64,000 nt of DNA, taken from the NCBI RefSeq assembly GCF_016863435.1, contig NZ_BOOW01000031.1, positions 144,543 to 208,542 on the forward strand. The letters are read 5' to 3'. Both the position numbers and the translations under genes were made by a program. Positions 36,067-44,996 of the stretch are shown here, piece by piece. Source of the DNA: Sinosporangium siamense. Lineage in GTDB: Bacteria > Actinomycetota > Actinomycetes > Streptosporangiales > Streptosporangiaceae. Under the pieces are notes generated by a model, which saw only the letters and a program-made list of their open reading frames with translations, was not told the origin of the DNA and searched no databases. Position 1 is the stretch's first letter, and every line of letters starts with the position of its first letter.

Positions 36067-37152
36067 GTGCCATCTCCTCGATCAGCGGCTCTGATCGCGG
36101 TCGTGACGGCGGTGGCTTCGCTGTTCTACGTGCCTTCGGGGTCTGCTCGGGCTGAGGTCGCGGTTGAGGAGGCCGGGGCCTCTGGGTGGGATCCGAAGAA
36201 GTTGACGGAGCTCAGGCGGCAGGCTGAGAAGGCGGCCAAGGAGCTGGAAGAGGCTACTAAGGCGCTGGAGCAGCGGCGGAGCAAGATTCGGAACTCCCAG
36301 AAGGTGCTGGAAGGTAAGCTCCGGGCACTTGATGTGGCTGAGGATGCCCTGGCGAAGGTTAGGCAGCCACTGTCTGAAGTGGTGGCGTTCATCTATCAGC
36401 AGCCGGGCGCCAATGACTTCGGGGCGTTCCTGTCGGGGGATTCCACGGCTGACACGATGCGGGGGATGGGGCTCGTCACGCATCTGGTGGAGCAGCGCCA
36501 ACAGGTGATCGACGAGAGTAGCCGGGTTTACGCGGAGCGGGAGAAGCTCGCGGGGGAGGCGCAGGAGCTGCGGGCGGACAACCTGTTGACCGAGGCGCAG
36601 TTGGCGGCGGAGATCGATACGTTGCGGAAGCGGTCGGACAAGATTGTGAAGTCGCTGACGCAGGCGTTGGTGAAGATGGGGATCAAGGTCGACAAATTGG
36701 GGAAGGCGGCCTTCTCCTGTGACCCTACGAAGGCTGTTGCCGCCAACGGCTTTCCCAACGGGCTGATTCCGGGCAACTATCTGTGTCCGCTGCAGCAGCC
36801 TGGGCATACGTTGCGGGCGGATGCGGCGATCGCCTTCATCAGTATGAACGAGGCGTACAAGAAGAACTTTGGGCAGCAGATCTGTGTGACGGATGCCTAT
36901 CGCAACCTGGCTGAGCAGCAGTCGGTCTACTATCGCCGGCCGGGGTTCGCGGCGGTGCCGGGGCGGAGCAACCACGGGTGGGGGCTTGCCGTCGACTTGT
37001 GTGGGGGGATTCAGAACTCCGGATCGCCGCAGTTCAGGTGGATGGAGGCCAACAGTAAGCGGTGGGGGTGGTTCCACCCTGATTGGGCTTACTCCAACCC
37101 GTTTGAGCCGTGGCACTGGGAATATGACCCGAAGCTGACGGCGGCTCGTTGA
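36067..37152 (+). CDS. Secreted M15B (VanY/LdcB-like) peptidase with coiled-coil N-terminus
   Basis: A 361-residue exported protein. A GTG at 36067 with GGAGGAG seven bases upstream begins a signal peptide (SAALIAVVTAVASLFYVPSG). Residues about 40-210 are a long coiled coil (LTELRRQAEKAAKELEEA), as in RipC- or FtsX-partner-type proteins. Residues about 230-360 are the Zn carboxypeptidase, with ligand residues in SNHGWGLAVDLCGG (H-x6-D) and FEPWHWEYDP. It should trim D-Ala-D-Ala or D,D-crosslinked peptides of peptidoglycan outside the membrane. The combination of coiled coil and peptidase suggests it is positioned or activated by a partner. A strong terminator follows. Confidence 0.85.
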   Translation: MPSPRSAALIAVVTAVASLFYVPSGSARAEVAVEEAGASGWDPKKLTELRRQAEKAAKELEEATKALEQRRSKIRNSQKVLEGKLRALDVAEDALAKVRQPLSEVVAFIYQQPGANDFGAFLSGDSTADTMRGMGLVTHLVEQRQQVIDESSRVYAEREKLAGEAQELRADNLLTEAQLAAEIDTLRKRSDKIVKSLTQALVKMGIKVDKLGKAAFSCDPTKAVAANGFPNGLIPGNYLCPLQQPGHTLRADAAIAFISMNEAYKKNFGQQICVTDAYRNLAEQQSVYYRRPGFAAVPGRSNHGWGLAVDLCGGIQNSGSPQFRWMEANSKRWGWFHPDWAYSNPFEPWHWEYDPKLTAAR

Positions 37153-37163
37153 TCGACGGGACG

Positions 37164-37196
37164 CCGTTTGCCCCCGGCTGTCGCGGGGGCAAACGG
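37164..37196. terminator. Bidirectional terminator hairpin
   Basis: Perfect 13-bp stem CCGTTTGCCCCCG / CGGGGGCAAACGG with a 7-base loop, midway between two convergent genes (stops at 37152 and 37208). There is no T tract; the strength of the stem and its position make the call. Confidence 0.75.
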
Positions 37197-37207
37197 GTCT
37201 GCCGGGG

Positions 37208-37657
37208 TCACTTGATCCTGGTCATCACGGAGTCGTAGCCTCCACCGCCGGGGTAGGTCCAGCTGCCGGTCAAGGTGTCGCCGTCGGGGTTGAAGGTGCC
37301 CCTGTAGTAGGCGGGGGAGCCCTTTTCGCCGGCCCAGATGGTCAGGGTGTCGCCTTCGGGGTCGTAGACGTAGTCGAAGGTGTTGCCCAGGCTGTCGTAA
37401 TAGCGGGACTTGAGGTCGTCGCCGGGCTTTTCAGCGCCGAAGGGCTTCTCGCGGCCGATGACTTCGAACCCCACGACCGGCTGGCCGTATTGCTGCAGGT
37501 CGATGTCCTGGACGAGGAAGAACTTCCCTTCGGCCCAGCGGTAGGTCACGGTGCCTTCGGCGCCGCCGGACACCTGCCACTGGCCGATCAGGCGGTCCAG
37601 CCATGTGAGCTGCTCGTTGGGCTGGGCTGCCTGCGGGGTGGTGGTGTTGTCGGCCAT
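37208..37657 (-). CDS. DUF1579-like small protein
   Basis: A 149-residue cytoplasmic protein, MADNTTTPQAAQPNEQLTWL at the start. It has a beta-barrel-like pattern of DUF1579/lipocalin-type proteins: LIGQWQVSGGAEGTVTYRW, VGFEVIGREKPFG, DYVYDPEGDTLTIWAGE and GTFNPDGDTLTGSWTYPGGG. Such proteins are often assigned no function; ligand binding is plausible. I choose the ATG at 37657 because AAAGGAACCGGCC precedes it. The reading frame extends further upstream without a good site. Confidence 0.65.
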   Translation of the reverse strand: MADNTTTPQAAQPNEQLTWLDRLIGQWQVSGGAEGTVTYRWAEGKFFLVQDIDLQQYGQPVVGFEVIGREKPFGAEKPGDDLKSRYYDSLGNTFDYVYDPEGDTLTIWAGEKGSPAYYRGTFNPDGDTLTGSWTYPGGGGYDSVMTRIK

Positions 37658-37817
37658 GGCCGGTTCCTTTCTCTCACGGAGCGCCTTGGGTGCGCGTCGT
37701 GCCTCTCGGCTCACGCACTGTCAGGCGTCGCGTTTTGCTGTGTTGCCCGTATGACCGGGGTGGGGAGAGAAAGGAATCGGTTCATCTGAGTGACCTGCAT
37801 CACATATCGGGTGCTGC

Positions 37818-38222
37818 TTACGGGGTGGCTCTGACGATCTCGCTGGTGCAGAAGGCGCAGCGGGTGGCGGCCTTGGGGATCTCGGACAGGCACTCGGGGC
37901 AGTTGTGCTTGGTGCTCTCCTCGACCTTGCCGAAACGGTCGGTGAGGCGCTGATAGGGGGCGAGCACGAAGAAGTAGACCACCGTGGCGACGATCAGGAA
38001 CGAGACCAGGGCGTTGACGAACGAGCCGTAGGCGAACTGGGCGTTGCCGACGGTCAGGACCAGGTGCTTGAAGTCGGGCAGGCCGCCGAAGACCGAGATC
38101 AGGGGGGTGAGCAGGTCTTTGACGAAGGAATTGACGATCGTGGTGAAGGCGGCACCGATGACCACTGCTATGGCGAGTTCGAGCACGTTTCCACGCAGCA
38201 GGAACTTCTTGAATCCGCTCAT
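37818..38222 (-). CDS. mscL: Large-conductance mechanosensitive channel MscL
   Basis: A 134-residue MscL. The first helix is FKKFLLRGNVLELAIAVVIG with the conserved RGNVxxLAxAVxxG core, then a second membrane helix ALVSFLIVATVVYFFVLAPY. The tail contains CPECLSEIPKAATRCAFC, a four-Cys ribbon typical of many actinobacterial forms. It opens under membrane tension to release osmolytes. The start follows CAAGGAGCTCAC. The mscL gene near 5-FCL/galU/glp is a conserved actinobacterial neighbourhood. Confidence 0.95.
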   Translation of the reverse strand: MSGFKKFLLRGNVLELAIAVVIGAAFTTIVNSFVKDLLTPLISVFGGLPDFKHLVLTVGNAQFAYGSFVNALVSFLIVATVVYFFVLAPYQRLTDRFGKVEESTKHNCPECLSEIPKAATRCAFCTSEIVRATP

Positions 38223-38295
38223 GTGAGCTCCTTGTGTTACTGGGACGGCGAGGAAATTGTATTGCCGAACGTTGGGTGCTCATTGCTCTCCGTAA

Positions 38296-38922
38296 CTAGG
38301 GTTGCGGCTCGATCATGACCGACAGGCGGGTGCCCTGCTGGGCACCGGCGAGGCGGGATGCCTGATCGGCGGTGGTGGCGAGGACGACCAGGGCGCCTGA
38401 GCCGGAGCGGTGGTCGTGACGGGTGGTGATGACGCGGGCGTTGTCGGCGACGGTCTGAGCGGGGGCGGGGGTGGCGTCGTCCCACTGGGAGGGGGCCGCG
38501 AGCACGTCGACCAGGTCGCCCGGTGACAGGAGGCGCACGGCCTCGGGGTCGGATATGCGCACGGGCATGGCCACAGTGCCTGCGCCGTATCCGGACAGCA
38601 TGCCGGGGCTCAGGAGGCGGGCGTCGGTGAGTGGTTCGCCTCGGCGCATCGGGGCGACGAGGGGGCGGTGGGTCGCGGCGGAGCCGGGGCGGAGGGTGCC
38701 GTCGGGGATGAGGGGGGTGGGGAGGTGGAGGGTGGTCAGGTCTCCTGGGCGTAGAGGGCCGGCGCGGAGGTCGCGGGCCGCGGCCAGCACGGCTTCCGTG
38801 GGGGCGGGCGGGGGGCGCAGAGCGGCGTAGGAGGTGATGGCGGCCAACCCGGTCAGGCCGATCGCCAGCAGGCGGCGGTGGCGGCTGAGGCGACGTTTCC
38901 AGGTGTCGGCGAATCTGCGCAT
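38296..38922 (-). CDS. SAF-domain protein (CpaB/RcpC-like)
   Basis: A 208-residue protein with one N-terminal membrane helix (LLAIGLTGLAAITSYAAL) and a SAF domain from about residue 40 (VLAAARDLRAGPLRPGDLTT, APMRRGEPLTDARL). The C-terminal part resembles RcpC/CpaB (VAMPVRISDPEAVRLLSPGD, VDVLAAP). CpaB proteins belong to Flp pilus assembly, but no pilus genes lie nearby. Stand-alone SAF proteins next to mscL are common in actinobacteria and their role is not settled. The ATG at 38922 has GGAG six bases before; an ATG four codons upstream is less likely. Confidence 0.7.
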   Translation of the reverse strand: MRRFADTWKRRLSRHRRLLAIGLTGLAAITSYAALRPPPAPTEAVLAAARDLRAGPLRPGDLTTLHLPTPLIPDGTLRPGSAATHRPLVAPMRRGEPLTDARLLSPGMLSGYGAGTVAMPVRISDPEAVRLLSPGDLVDVLAAPSQWDDATPAPAQTVADNARVITTRHDHRSGSGALVVLATTADQASRLAGAQQGTRLSVMIEPQP

Positions 38923-39313
38923 GCTGAGCTCCATCGGTTGTCGGGCATGGCGATGCCCATTGGTGGGCTGGAGGTGCCCTCGTGCCCATTGGTGGGCTGG
39001 AGGTGCCCTTTGGCGAGGTGGGGGGATGGGGGGAGATGGGCTATGCCTTTCGGGGGCATCGTGGGTTTGCGGACATGTCGGGATATCCGCACTGGGGTCG
39101 GCTTGGTTTACGTGTCGGACTACCGGACTCGGGACTGGTTCCGGGCTCGCGGGTGTGTCGACCCGATCTCGGTTTCGGGCTTCAGGGCTCGCGTGTGCGT
39201 TGCCGGACTGTCGGCGTCGAGGTCGGCGGGAGGCGGGGGCTGTGCTGTCGGGGGCACGGCTTTGCGTGCGCGGCGAACCAGCCGCGTCGGGGCCAGGGAG
39301 GCGGGGGCCGGGG
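38923..39313. other. Intergenic with 29-base tandem repeat
   Basis: No gene is seen between the SAF-domain gene and the phosphorylase stop. The plus strand is G-rich, and a two-copy tandem repeat lies at 38954-39011. Confidence 0.5.
38954..39011. repeat. 29-bp tandem duplication
   Basis: Two adjacent copies of TGCCCATTGGTGGGCTGGAGG plus GTGCCCT, starting at 38954 and 38983, nearly perfect. Each contains the small palindrome CCCATTGGTGGG. It lies upstream of the SAF-domain gene. Confidence 0.7.
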
Positions 39314-40120
39314 TTAAGGGAGGGTGATCGGGAGTTTGAGGCCGTCCAGGGCAGTTGGGCAGGGGCACGTGCGGGTCTCGGGGAGGGACTCGATCGCCTG
39401 AGTGACCAGGGAGCGCATGCGGGTGATGTTGCTCGCGAAGAAGGCCAGGACCTCCTCGTGGGTGACGCCGTCGCCGGCTTCGACGCCGGCGTCGTGGTCG
39501 GTGACCAGGCAGAGTGAGGTGTAGCAGAGGGCCAGCTCCCGGGCGAGCACGGCCTCGGGGTGGCCGGTCATGCCGACGATGGTCCAGCCGTTCGCGGTGA
39601 ACCACCTCGACTCGGCCCTGGTGGAGAATCGGGGGCCTTCGATGACGACCAGGGTGCCGCCGTCGACGGTCTGCCAGCCGGCCTCGCGGGCTGTGTGCAC
39701 GGCGGTCTCGCGGCCGGACGGGCAGTAGGGGTCGGAGAAGGACACGTGGACGGCGCCGCCCGTGTCGTAATAGGTCTGGACGCGGCTGGTGGTGCGGTCG
39801 ACGAGCTGGTCGGGCACCACCAGGGTGCCGGGTCCGAGCTCGGGGCGTAGGGAGCCCACGGCGTTGGGGGCGATGATCTGGCGCACGCCCAGAGCGCGGA
39901 GAGCCCATAGGTTCGCGCGGTAGGGGATGCGGTGTGGAGGAAGGCGGTGGTCGCGTCCGTGGCGGGGGAGGAAGGCGACGCGGCGTGAGCCGAGGCGGCC
40001 GACGGAGATGACGTCGCTGGGTGGGCCGTAGGGGGTGGGTTGCTCGATCTCCTCGACTTCGTCGAGCAGCGAGTAGAACCCCGAGCCGCCGATGACGGCG
40101 ATGTCTGCGCGAGTGACCAT
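39314..40120 (-). CDS. mtnP: S-methyl-5'-thioadenosine phosphorylase family
   Basis: A 268-residue purine nucleoside phosphorylase of the MTAP/PNP family. Motifs include the phosphate-binding start IAVIGGSGFYSLLDE, LPRHGRDHRLPPHRI, NAVGSLRPELGPGTLVVPDQ, the substrate loop IEGPRFSTRAES, and IVGMTGHPEAVLARELAL where MTAP enzymes carry MTxxPE. It phosphorolyses methylthioadenosine to adenine and methylthioribose-1-phosphate in methionine salvage; related nucleosides are possible. The ATG at 40120 gives the usual family N-terminus. It appears to be transcribed alone. Confidence 0.85.
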   Translation of the reverse strand: MVTRADIAVIGGSGFYSLLDEVEEIEQPTPYGPPSDVISVGRLGSRRVAFLPRHGRDHRLPPHRIPYRANLWALRALGVRQIIAPNAVGSLRPELGPGTLVVPDQLVDRTTSRVQTYYDTGGAVHVSFSDPYCPSGRETAVHTAREAGWQTVDGGTLVVIEGPRFSTRAESRWFTANGWTIVGMTGHPEAVLARELALCYTSLCLVTDHDAGVEAGDGVTHEEVLAFFASNITRMRSLVTQAIESLPETRTCPCPTALDGLKLPITLP

Positions 40121-40611
40121 GGCGGAGACCTTAGCGGGCGGCTGTGCCCCGGCTGGGCTTCAATCTCGGCTCTGTGGACAGAGGGGACAGCGGCCCTCTG
40201 CCTGTGGATAACCCTGCCGCTCAGCATGCGAGTCGGTCTCTGCCGGATTGCTTTGCTGCATGTGCCCTACTGAGCGATGGTTCCCTGCCAGATTGCTTTG
40301 CTGCATGCGCCCTACCGAGCGGCGGTTCCCCGCCGGATCATCCTGCCGCCCGGTATCTGCGTGTGTTTCCGGTGGCTTCCTACAGGATCACCCTGCCGCC
40401 CGGGGTCTGCGTGCGTTTCCGGTGGCTCTCTGCTGGATCATCCTGGTTCCCGGCATGCGCGACCAACGGGGATCACCCTGCTGCGGGAGCTGGTGGTTTC
40501 AGCGCTGTCTAGCATGGAACCGGAGAGAGCGATTGATTGATCGCAAAGGGTGACAAACTTCGCGCCCGGTGGTGTCGGCGATATCCGCCGGGGAAATCTG
40601 TGGAAGATGCC
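40121..40611. other. Intergenic with two sets of short tandem repeats
   Basis: No gene is found between two divergently transcribed genes. The middle is occupied by degenerate tandem repeats (40241-40433). The promoter of the drug exporter gene should lie in the last 100 bases. Confidence 0.5.
40241..40433. repeat. Degenerate tandem repeats, 45- and 51-base units
   Basis: Two 45-base units share GATTGCTTTGCTGCATG and GCCCTAC (from 40241 and 40286). They are followed by two 51-base units sharing GGATCA(T/C)CCTGCCGCCCGG and GTTTCCGGTGGC (from about 40332 and 40383). Both sets keep the same frame-like spacing, which suggests a former longer array. Confidence 0.55.
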
Positions 40612-42609
40612 ATGACCACCATGGATGTGCGGCCTCAGGAAAGCAAGCGCGGCTTGCCGGTCATCATCGGGACGCTCCTGCTCGCGATGTTGCTTGCGGC
40701 ACTCGATCAGACGATCGTGTCCACAGCCTTGCCGACCATCGTGGGCGATCTGGGAGGTCTGCAGCACCTTTCGTGGATCGTCACCGCCTATCTGCTCGCT
40801 TCCACAGTCTCCACGCCCCTGTGGGGCAAGCTCGGTGATCAATATGGGCGAAAGCGGCTCTTCCAAGCGGCCATCGCCATCTTCCTTGTCGGGTCCGCTC
40901 TGTGCGGGCTGGCGGGCAGCATGGCGCAACTCATCGGGTTCCGGTTCTTCCAGGGCATCGGTGGTGGCGGGATCATGGTGCTCGCCCAGGCGATCGTCGG
41001 CGATGTGGTCTCGCCTCGGGAGCGCGGGAAGTATCAGGGGTTCTTCGGCGGCGTGTTCGGCACCGCCAGCGTCTGCGGGCCGTTGCTCGGCGGCCTGTTT
41101 GTGGACCATCTGTCCTGGCATTGGGTCTTCTACATCAACCTGCCCCTCGGAGTGGTCGCCCTGTTCGTGGTGGCGACGGTGCTCCCGGCCACCCCGGTGC
41201 GTATGCGGCACACGATTGACTATGCGGGCATCGTCCTGCTGGGTACGGCGGCGTCCTGCTTGGTCTTGTTGAGCACGTGGGGCGGCACCCAATATCCGTG
41301 GGGCGACCCGGTGATCATCGGGTTGGGGCTGGCGGCTCTGGGGCTCCTGGTGGCCTGGGTGAGGGTGGAACGCCGGGCGGCCGAGCCGGTGCTGCCGTGC
41401 CGGCTGTTCGAGTCCCGGGTGTTCAACGCCACCGCGGCGGTGGCGTTTGTGGTGGGCTTCGGGATGTTCGGGGCGTTGACCTATCTGCCGGTCTACACGC
41501 AGGTCGTGCATGGCGTATCCGCGACCATGTCGGGGGTCTATCTGCTGCCGATGGTCCTTGGGATGCTCAGCAGCTCTGTGCTGAGTGGCCAGCTCATCAG
41601 CCGCTTCGGAAGATATAGGCGCTTTCCCATCGTCGGCACGGGACTGGCCACGGTCGGCATGTTCCTGCTGTCCCGGCTGGATGAGCACACTCCCACGGCG
41701 CTCATGTCGCTCTTCCTGCTGACCCTCGGGCTCGGGCTGGGCCTGGTCATGCAGGTGCTCGTGCTTGTGGTTCAGAATGCTGTGCCGTACGAGGACTTGG
41801 GGGTTGCCACCTCGGGTGTGACGTTCTTCCGCTCGATGGGTGGGTCGTTCGGCGTGGCGGTGCTGGGGTCGGTTTTCGCGGCGCGGCTGGAGGAGGAGGT
41901 GGCGGGGGCGGTAAGCCGTATGCCGCTTCCGCAGGGGTTCGACCTGGCGACCGTGCGTGGGGATCCCATGGTGATCAAGACGCTGCCACCGCTGATACGC
42001 GCGGAGTTCCTGCATGTCTACGCGGACGCGATCTCCGGCGTGTTTCTGTGGGCGGCGCCGGTGATGCTCTTGGCGTTCGGCTTGTCGTGGTTGATCCCCG
42101 AGGTGCGCCTGCGGGAGACGACAAAGGCCATGCCGGTGGGCGAAGGGTACGGCGGAGCATCCGCGCAGCGTTCGTCCCTGGACGAGGTGGAGCGCGGGCT
42201 GGTGCACTTGGCGGACGCGGATCTACGTCGCGACTACTACCGCAGGCTGGGCGCCTTGGTGGGGCTTGACGGCATGCCGCCGGGATGCGTCTGGTTGCTG
42301 GCACGGCTGGCCGTGGTGGGGACGGCCTCGACCGAGCAGCTGGCCCGGCAGGCGAACGTTCCCCCCGAGCGGAAACAACCCTATGTGGATCGCCTCATCG
42401 CCGACGGGCTCGTCGGCAGGTCGCCGGACGGGGAGCTGCGGTTGACCGAGCAGGGGCGTCAGGTGGCGGGCAGGCTGGTCGCGCAGTGCCGTGAGGGGCT
42501 GCGCCGCATGGTCGCGGATTGGCATCCCGACCGCCACCCGGAGCTTGACGTGCTTCTCACGCGCCTGTCGTCGCATCTGCTGGGGGCGGAGTGCGACCGG
42601 CCTCGATGA
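40612..42609 (+). CDS. DHA2-type MFS exporter with C-terminal winged-helix domain
   Basis: A 665-residue protein. Residues about 10-500 are a 14-helix drug:H+ antiporter of the EmrB/QacA type: [36 protein letters not shown] (motif A) and [20 protein letters not shown] (motif B). The last about 130 residues are soluble and look like a MarR-type winged helix: [40 protein letters not shown] and [12 protein letters not shown]. Transporter-regulator fusions of this kind occur in actinobacteria and may sense the exported compound at the membrane. The ATG at 40612 ([11 protein letters not shown]) is chosen by hydropathy and GGAAG upstream. The gene converges on fmdB with one base between stops. Confidence 0.85.
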   Translation: MTTMDVRPQESKRGLPVIIGTLLLAMLLAALDQTIVSTALPTIVGDLGGLQHLSWIVTAYLLASTVSTPLWGKLGDQYGRKRLFQAAIAIFLVGSALCGLAGSMAQLIGFRFFQGIGGGGIMVLAQAIVGDVVSPRERGKYQGFFGGVFGTASVCGPLLGGLFVDHLSWHWVFYINLPLGVVALFVVATVLPATPVRMRHTIDYAGIVLLGTAASCLVLLSTWGGTQYPWGDPVIIGLGLAALGLLVAWVRVERRAAEPVLPCRLFESRVFNATAAVAFVVGFGMFGALTYLPVYTQVVHGVSATMSGVYLLPMVLGMLSSSVLSGQLISRFGRYRRFPIVGTGLATVGMFLLSRLDEHTPTALMSLFLLTLGLGLGLVMQVLVLVVQNAVPYEDLGVATSGVTFFRSMGGSFGVAVLGSVFAARLEEEVAGAVSRMPLPQGFDLATVRGDPMVIKTLPPLIRAEFLHVYADAISGVFLWAAPVMLLAFGLSWLIPEVRLRETTKAMPVGEGYGGASAQRSSLDEVERGLVHLADADLRRDYYRRLGALVGLDGMPPGCVWLLARLAVVGTASTEQLARQANVPPERKQPYVDRLIADGLVGRSPDGELRLTEQGRQVAGRLVAQCREGLRRMVADWHPDRHPELDVLLTRLSSHLLGAECDRPR

Positions 42610-42610
42610 G

Positions 42611-42937
42611 TCAGGACGACGCTGCCGCTGAAGCCGGAGCCGAGCTCGTCGACGAGGAGGACTCGCTTTTGGAGCTGTCGGACTTGGTGGCCGTGTCGCT
42701 CTTGCCGGAGTCGCTCTTGTCGCTCTTGGACGGCGAGGACGCCGTGCTCGACGAGCTGGACGAACGGCTGTCGGTGCGGTAAAAACCCGAGCCCTTAAAG
42801 ACGATGCCGACGGCGGAGAACACCTTGCGCAGGGCTCCCTTGCAGGCAGGGCACTCGGTGAGGGCCTCGTCGGAGAACCTCTGCACGACCTCGAGCTGCT
42901 CGCCGCAAGCGGTGCAAGCGTACTGGTAGGTGGGCAC
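42611..42937 (-). CDS. fmdB: FmdB family zinc-ribbon protein
   Basis: A 108-residue protein. The N-terminal ribbon MPTYQYACTACGEQLEVVQR with CPACKGALRKVFSAVGIVFK is diagnostic of FmdB. The remaining about 50 residues are a low-complexity Ser/Lys/Asp tail. FmdB is named after a proposed regulator of formamidase, but the role of the actinobacterial form is unclear. It is commonly found between mscL and 5-FCL genes, as here. The stop lies one base from the stop of the convergent exporter gene. Confidence 0.85.
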   Translation of the reverse strand: MPTYQYACTACGEQLEVVQRFSDEALTECPACKGALRKVFSAVGIVFKGSGFYRTDSRSSSSSSTASSPSKSDKSDSGKSDTATKSDSSKSESSSSTSSAPASAAASS

Positions 42938-43032
42938 GCGCTACTCCTCTTCGATCCGAACCGGTTGGCACTCTACCGGTACGACTGCTAATGGTAAGCA
43001 GCCGATAAGCATAAACGCGACTCCGGATACCC

Positions 43033-44538
43033 TCATTCCGCCCCTCCTTCGCCGAACCAGCCCGCGAGTTTGCCCTGTCTGCTGACGGCACGCAGCCGGT
43101 TTTCCACGGTTTTCCTGATGGATGCGGTGGTGACGACGAGGAGCTGATCGTCGGCTCTGATGCGGGTGCTGTTGGAGGGCACGAAGGTGCGTCCCTCCCG
43201 CACGATCAGTGTGACCTGGGCGTCGGCGGGCAACCGGAGCTCGAAGATCTCGACGCCGTGGAGACGGGAGCCCTGGGGGACGCGCATTTGCAGGAGTTCC
43301 GCGTTGAGTTCATCCAGAGGGGCGGATTCCACATCGAGGTCCTGCGTCTGACCTGCGACCGACACCTTCAGCATGCGTGCGACAAAGGGCAAGGTGGGCC
43401 CCTGAACCAGGGTGAAGACCACCACGATGACGAAGACCTCGTTGAACAGAAGCTTCGCACCCGGCACATCCGCCGCCCACGGAATGGTGGCCAGGATGAT
43501 CGGGACGGCGCCCCGCAGACCGGCCCACGCGAGAAACGCCTGCTCACGCCAGTGGAGGTGGTCAATTCTGGTGAACCGTGCAACCGCCGCCGAAACCACG
43601 ATCGACAGTGGCCGGGCGATGAATACAAGCACCGCGCCGGCGATCAGGCCGGGCAGGATGGCGGAGGGCAGCTCGGACGGGCTGGCCAGGAGCCCGAGCA
43701 TGACAAACAGCCCGATCTGGGCGAGCCACGCCGCGCCCTCGGCGAAGCCGCGGGTGGTCGAGCGGTGCGGAAGTGTCGCGTTGCCCAGGATCAGGGCACA
43801 GACGTAGACCGCCAGGAATCCGCTGCCGTGCAATAGAGCGGCGCCGCTGTAGGCGACGAAGGTCAGGGCGAGGACGGCGAGCGGATAGAGGCCGGAGGCA
43901 GGGAGCGCGACTCTGCGCAGCGCGTATGAGCCGAGGGGACCGACGACGAGGCCGACGATCGCGCCAATGACGAGTTCGTAGCCGATCTCCACGAGGGCGT
44001 TGCCCAGATGGGGCAATTGGGTGCCCGAGGTGCTGAGCAGGACCACCGCGATCACGGTCGGGGCGTCGTTGAAACCGGACTCGGCTTCCAATATGCCCGC
44101 GAGCTTGGGGGGCAGCGGCAGGCGGCGCAATACGGAGAAGACCGCCGCGGCGTCGGTCGAGGCCAGGATCGCGCCCAGCAGCATCGCCGTGTGCCAGCTG
44201 AACCCGAGCACAAGGTGCACCGCTACGCCTACCGCCAAAATGCTGACCGCCACCCCCACCGTGGCCAGCACAAGTGCGCTGGGTACGGCGCGGCGTACGT
44301 GGCTCCACTTCGTGGTGAGACCACCTTCGGCCAGGATCAGCGCGAGCGCGGACAGGCCGATTTGCTGGGCCAGTTCGGCGTTTTCGAACTGGATCCCGAA
44401 GCCGCCCTCACCGAGCAGCAGTCCTAGGCCGAGAAAGATCAGGAGTGAGGGAAATCCGCTGCGATGTGCCATTCGTACCGCCGCGATCGCCGCAATAACG
44501 ACACCAGCACCCAGAAGCAGCCAGACATCCAGCTCCAC
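43033..44538 (-). CDS. Potassium/proton antiporter, CPA1 type, with RCK_C domain
   Basis: A 501-residue protein. Twelve to thirteen membrane segments cover residues 5-385, with the ion-site regions LALILAEGGLTTKW, GAILASTDAAAVFSVLRRL, LEAESGFNDAPTVIAVVLL and AFLAWAGLRGAVPIILATIP typical of NhaP2/CvrA antiporters. Residues about 410-485 form a TrkA-C (RCK_C) domain (LLQMRVPQGSRLHGVEIFEL, DDQLLVVTT). It exchanges K+ or Na+ for protons across the membrane, gated through the C-terminal domain. The end of the gene is 95 bases from the fmdB start, on the same strand. Confidence 0.85.
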   Translation of the reverse strand: MELDVWLLLGAGVVIAAIAAVRMAHRSGFPSLLIFLGLGLLLGEGGFGIQFENAELAQQIGLSALALILAEGGLTTKWSHVRRAVPSALVLATVGVAVSILAVGVAVHLVLGFSWHTAMLLGAILASTDAAAVFSVLRRLPLPPKLAGILEAESGFNDAPTVIAVVLLSTSGTQLPHLGNALVEIGYELVIGAIVGLVVGPLGSYALRRVALPASGLYPLAVLALTFVAYSGAALLHGSGFLAVYVCALILGNATLPHRSTTRGFAEGAAWLAQIGLFVMLGLLASPSELPSAILPGLIAGAVLVFIARPLSIVVSAAVARFTRIDHLHWREQAFLAWAGLRGAVPIILATIPWAADVPGAKLLFNEVFVIVVVFTLVQGPTLPFVARMLKVSVAGQTQDLDVESAPLDELNAELLQMRVPQGSRLHGVEIFELRLPADAQVTLIVREGRTFVPSNSTRIRADDQLLVVTTASIRKTVENRLRAVSRQGKLAGWFGEGGAE

Positions 44539-44996
44539 CTGACCCCCTCTCTATATCCGACAGGCAATAGTGTCCTATATAACCGGCTACTCCGGGTATC
44601 CGAATGGTCTACCTTGGGCGACCACGTCCGCTCTTTGGGTGGTTGATCTGCTACTCAACGTGAGAAGAGATGTCGATCAAGTCGGCAAAGGTCTGATTCC
44701 CGTAATCCGGGAAGACGTGTCACCTGAGCGTGGGAAATGGGCACAGTGCCCGGCGATGGCTGTGCGAGTGGAGCGCCGGAAGGAGTATCCGGAGTGGCGA
44801 TAGATGCAGGTCATGCGGGTTTGAACCGCCCGCGCGACGCAATAGGGGCACGGGTGGATCGGCCGCCGCTGCGGCGTGGGGGCGCGTTGGGCGCTGCCCT
44901 GGTTACGGCATTCGGCCCTGCATCATGAAAAACAGGTAAATGTCCACATGTATGACATTCGTCACACTCCGCAGCGCAAGCCGTACAGGGCGTTTG
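44539..44996. other. Intergenic, no gene seen
   Basis: Between the antiporter start and the 5-FCL stop. Short frames have no resemblance to known proteins. CCTATATAACC at about 44,573-44,583 is a lone AT-rich spot that could belong to the antiporter promoter. Confidence 0.45.

Noticed and set aside
40241..40433. CRISPR array
   Set aside because: Only four degenerate units with almost no spacers and no cas genes nearby.
40438..42207. 589-codon minus-strand open frame opposite the MFS exporter
   Set aside because: Antisense shadow with Gln/His/Arg-rich content; the sense frame has clear membrane helices and motif A.
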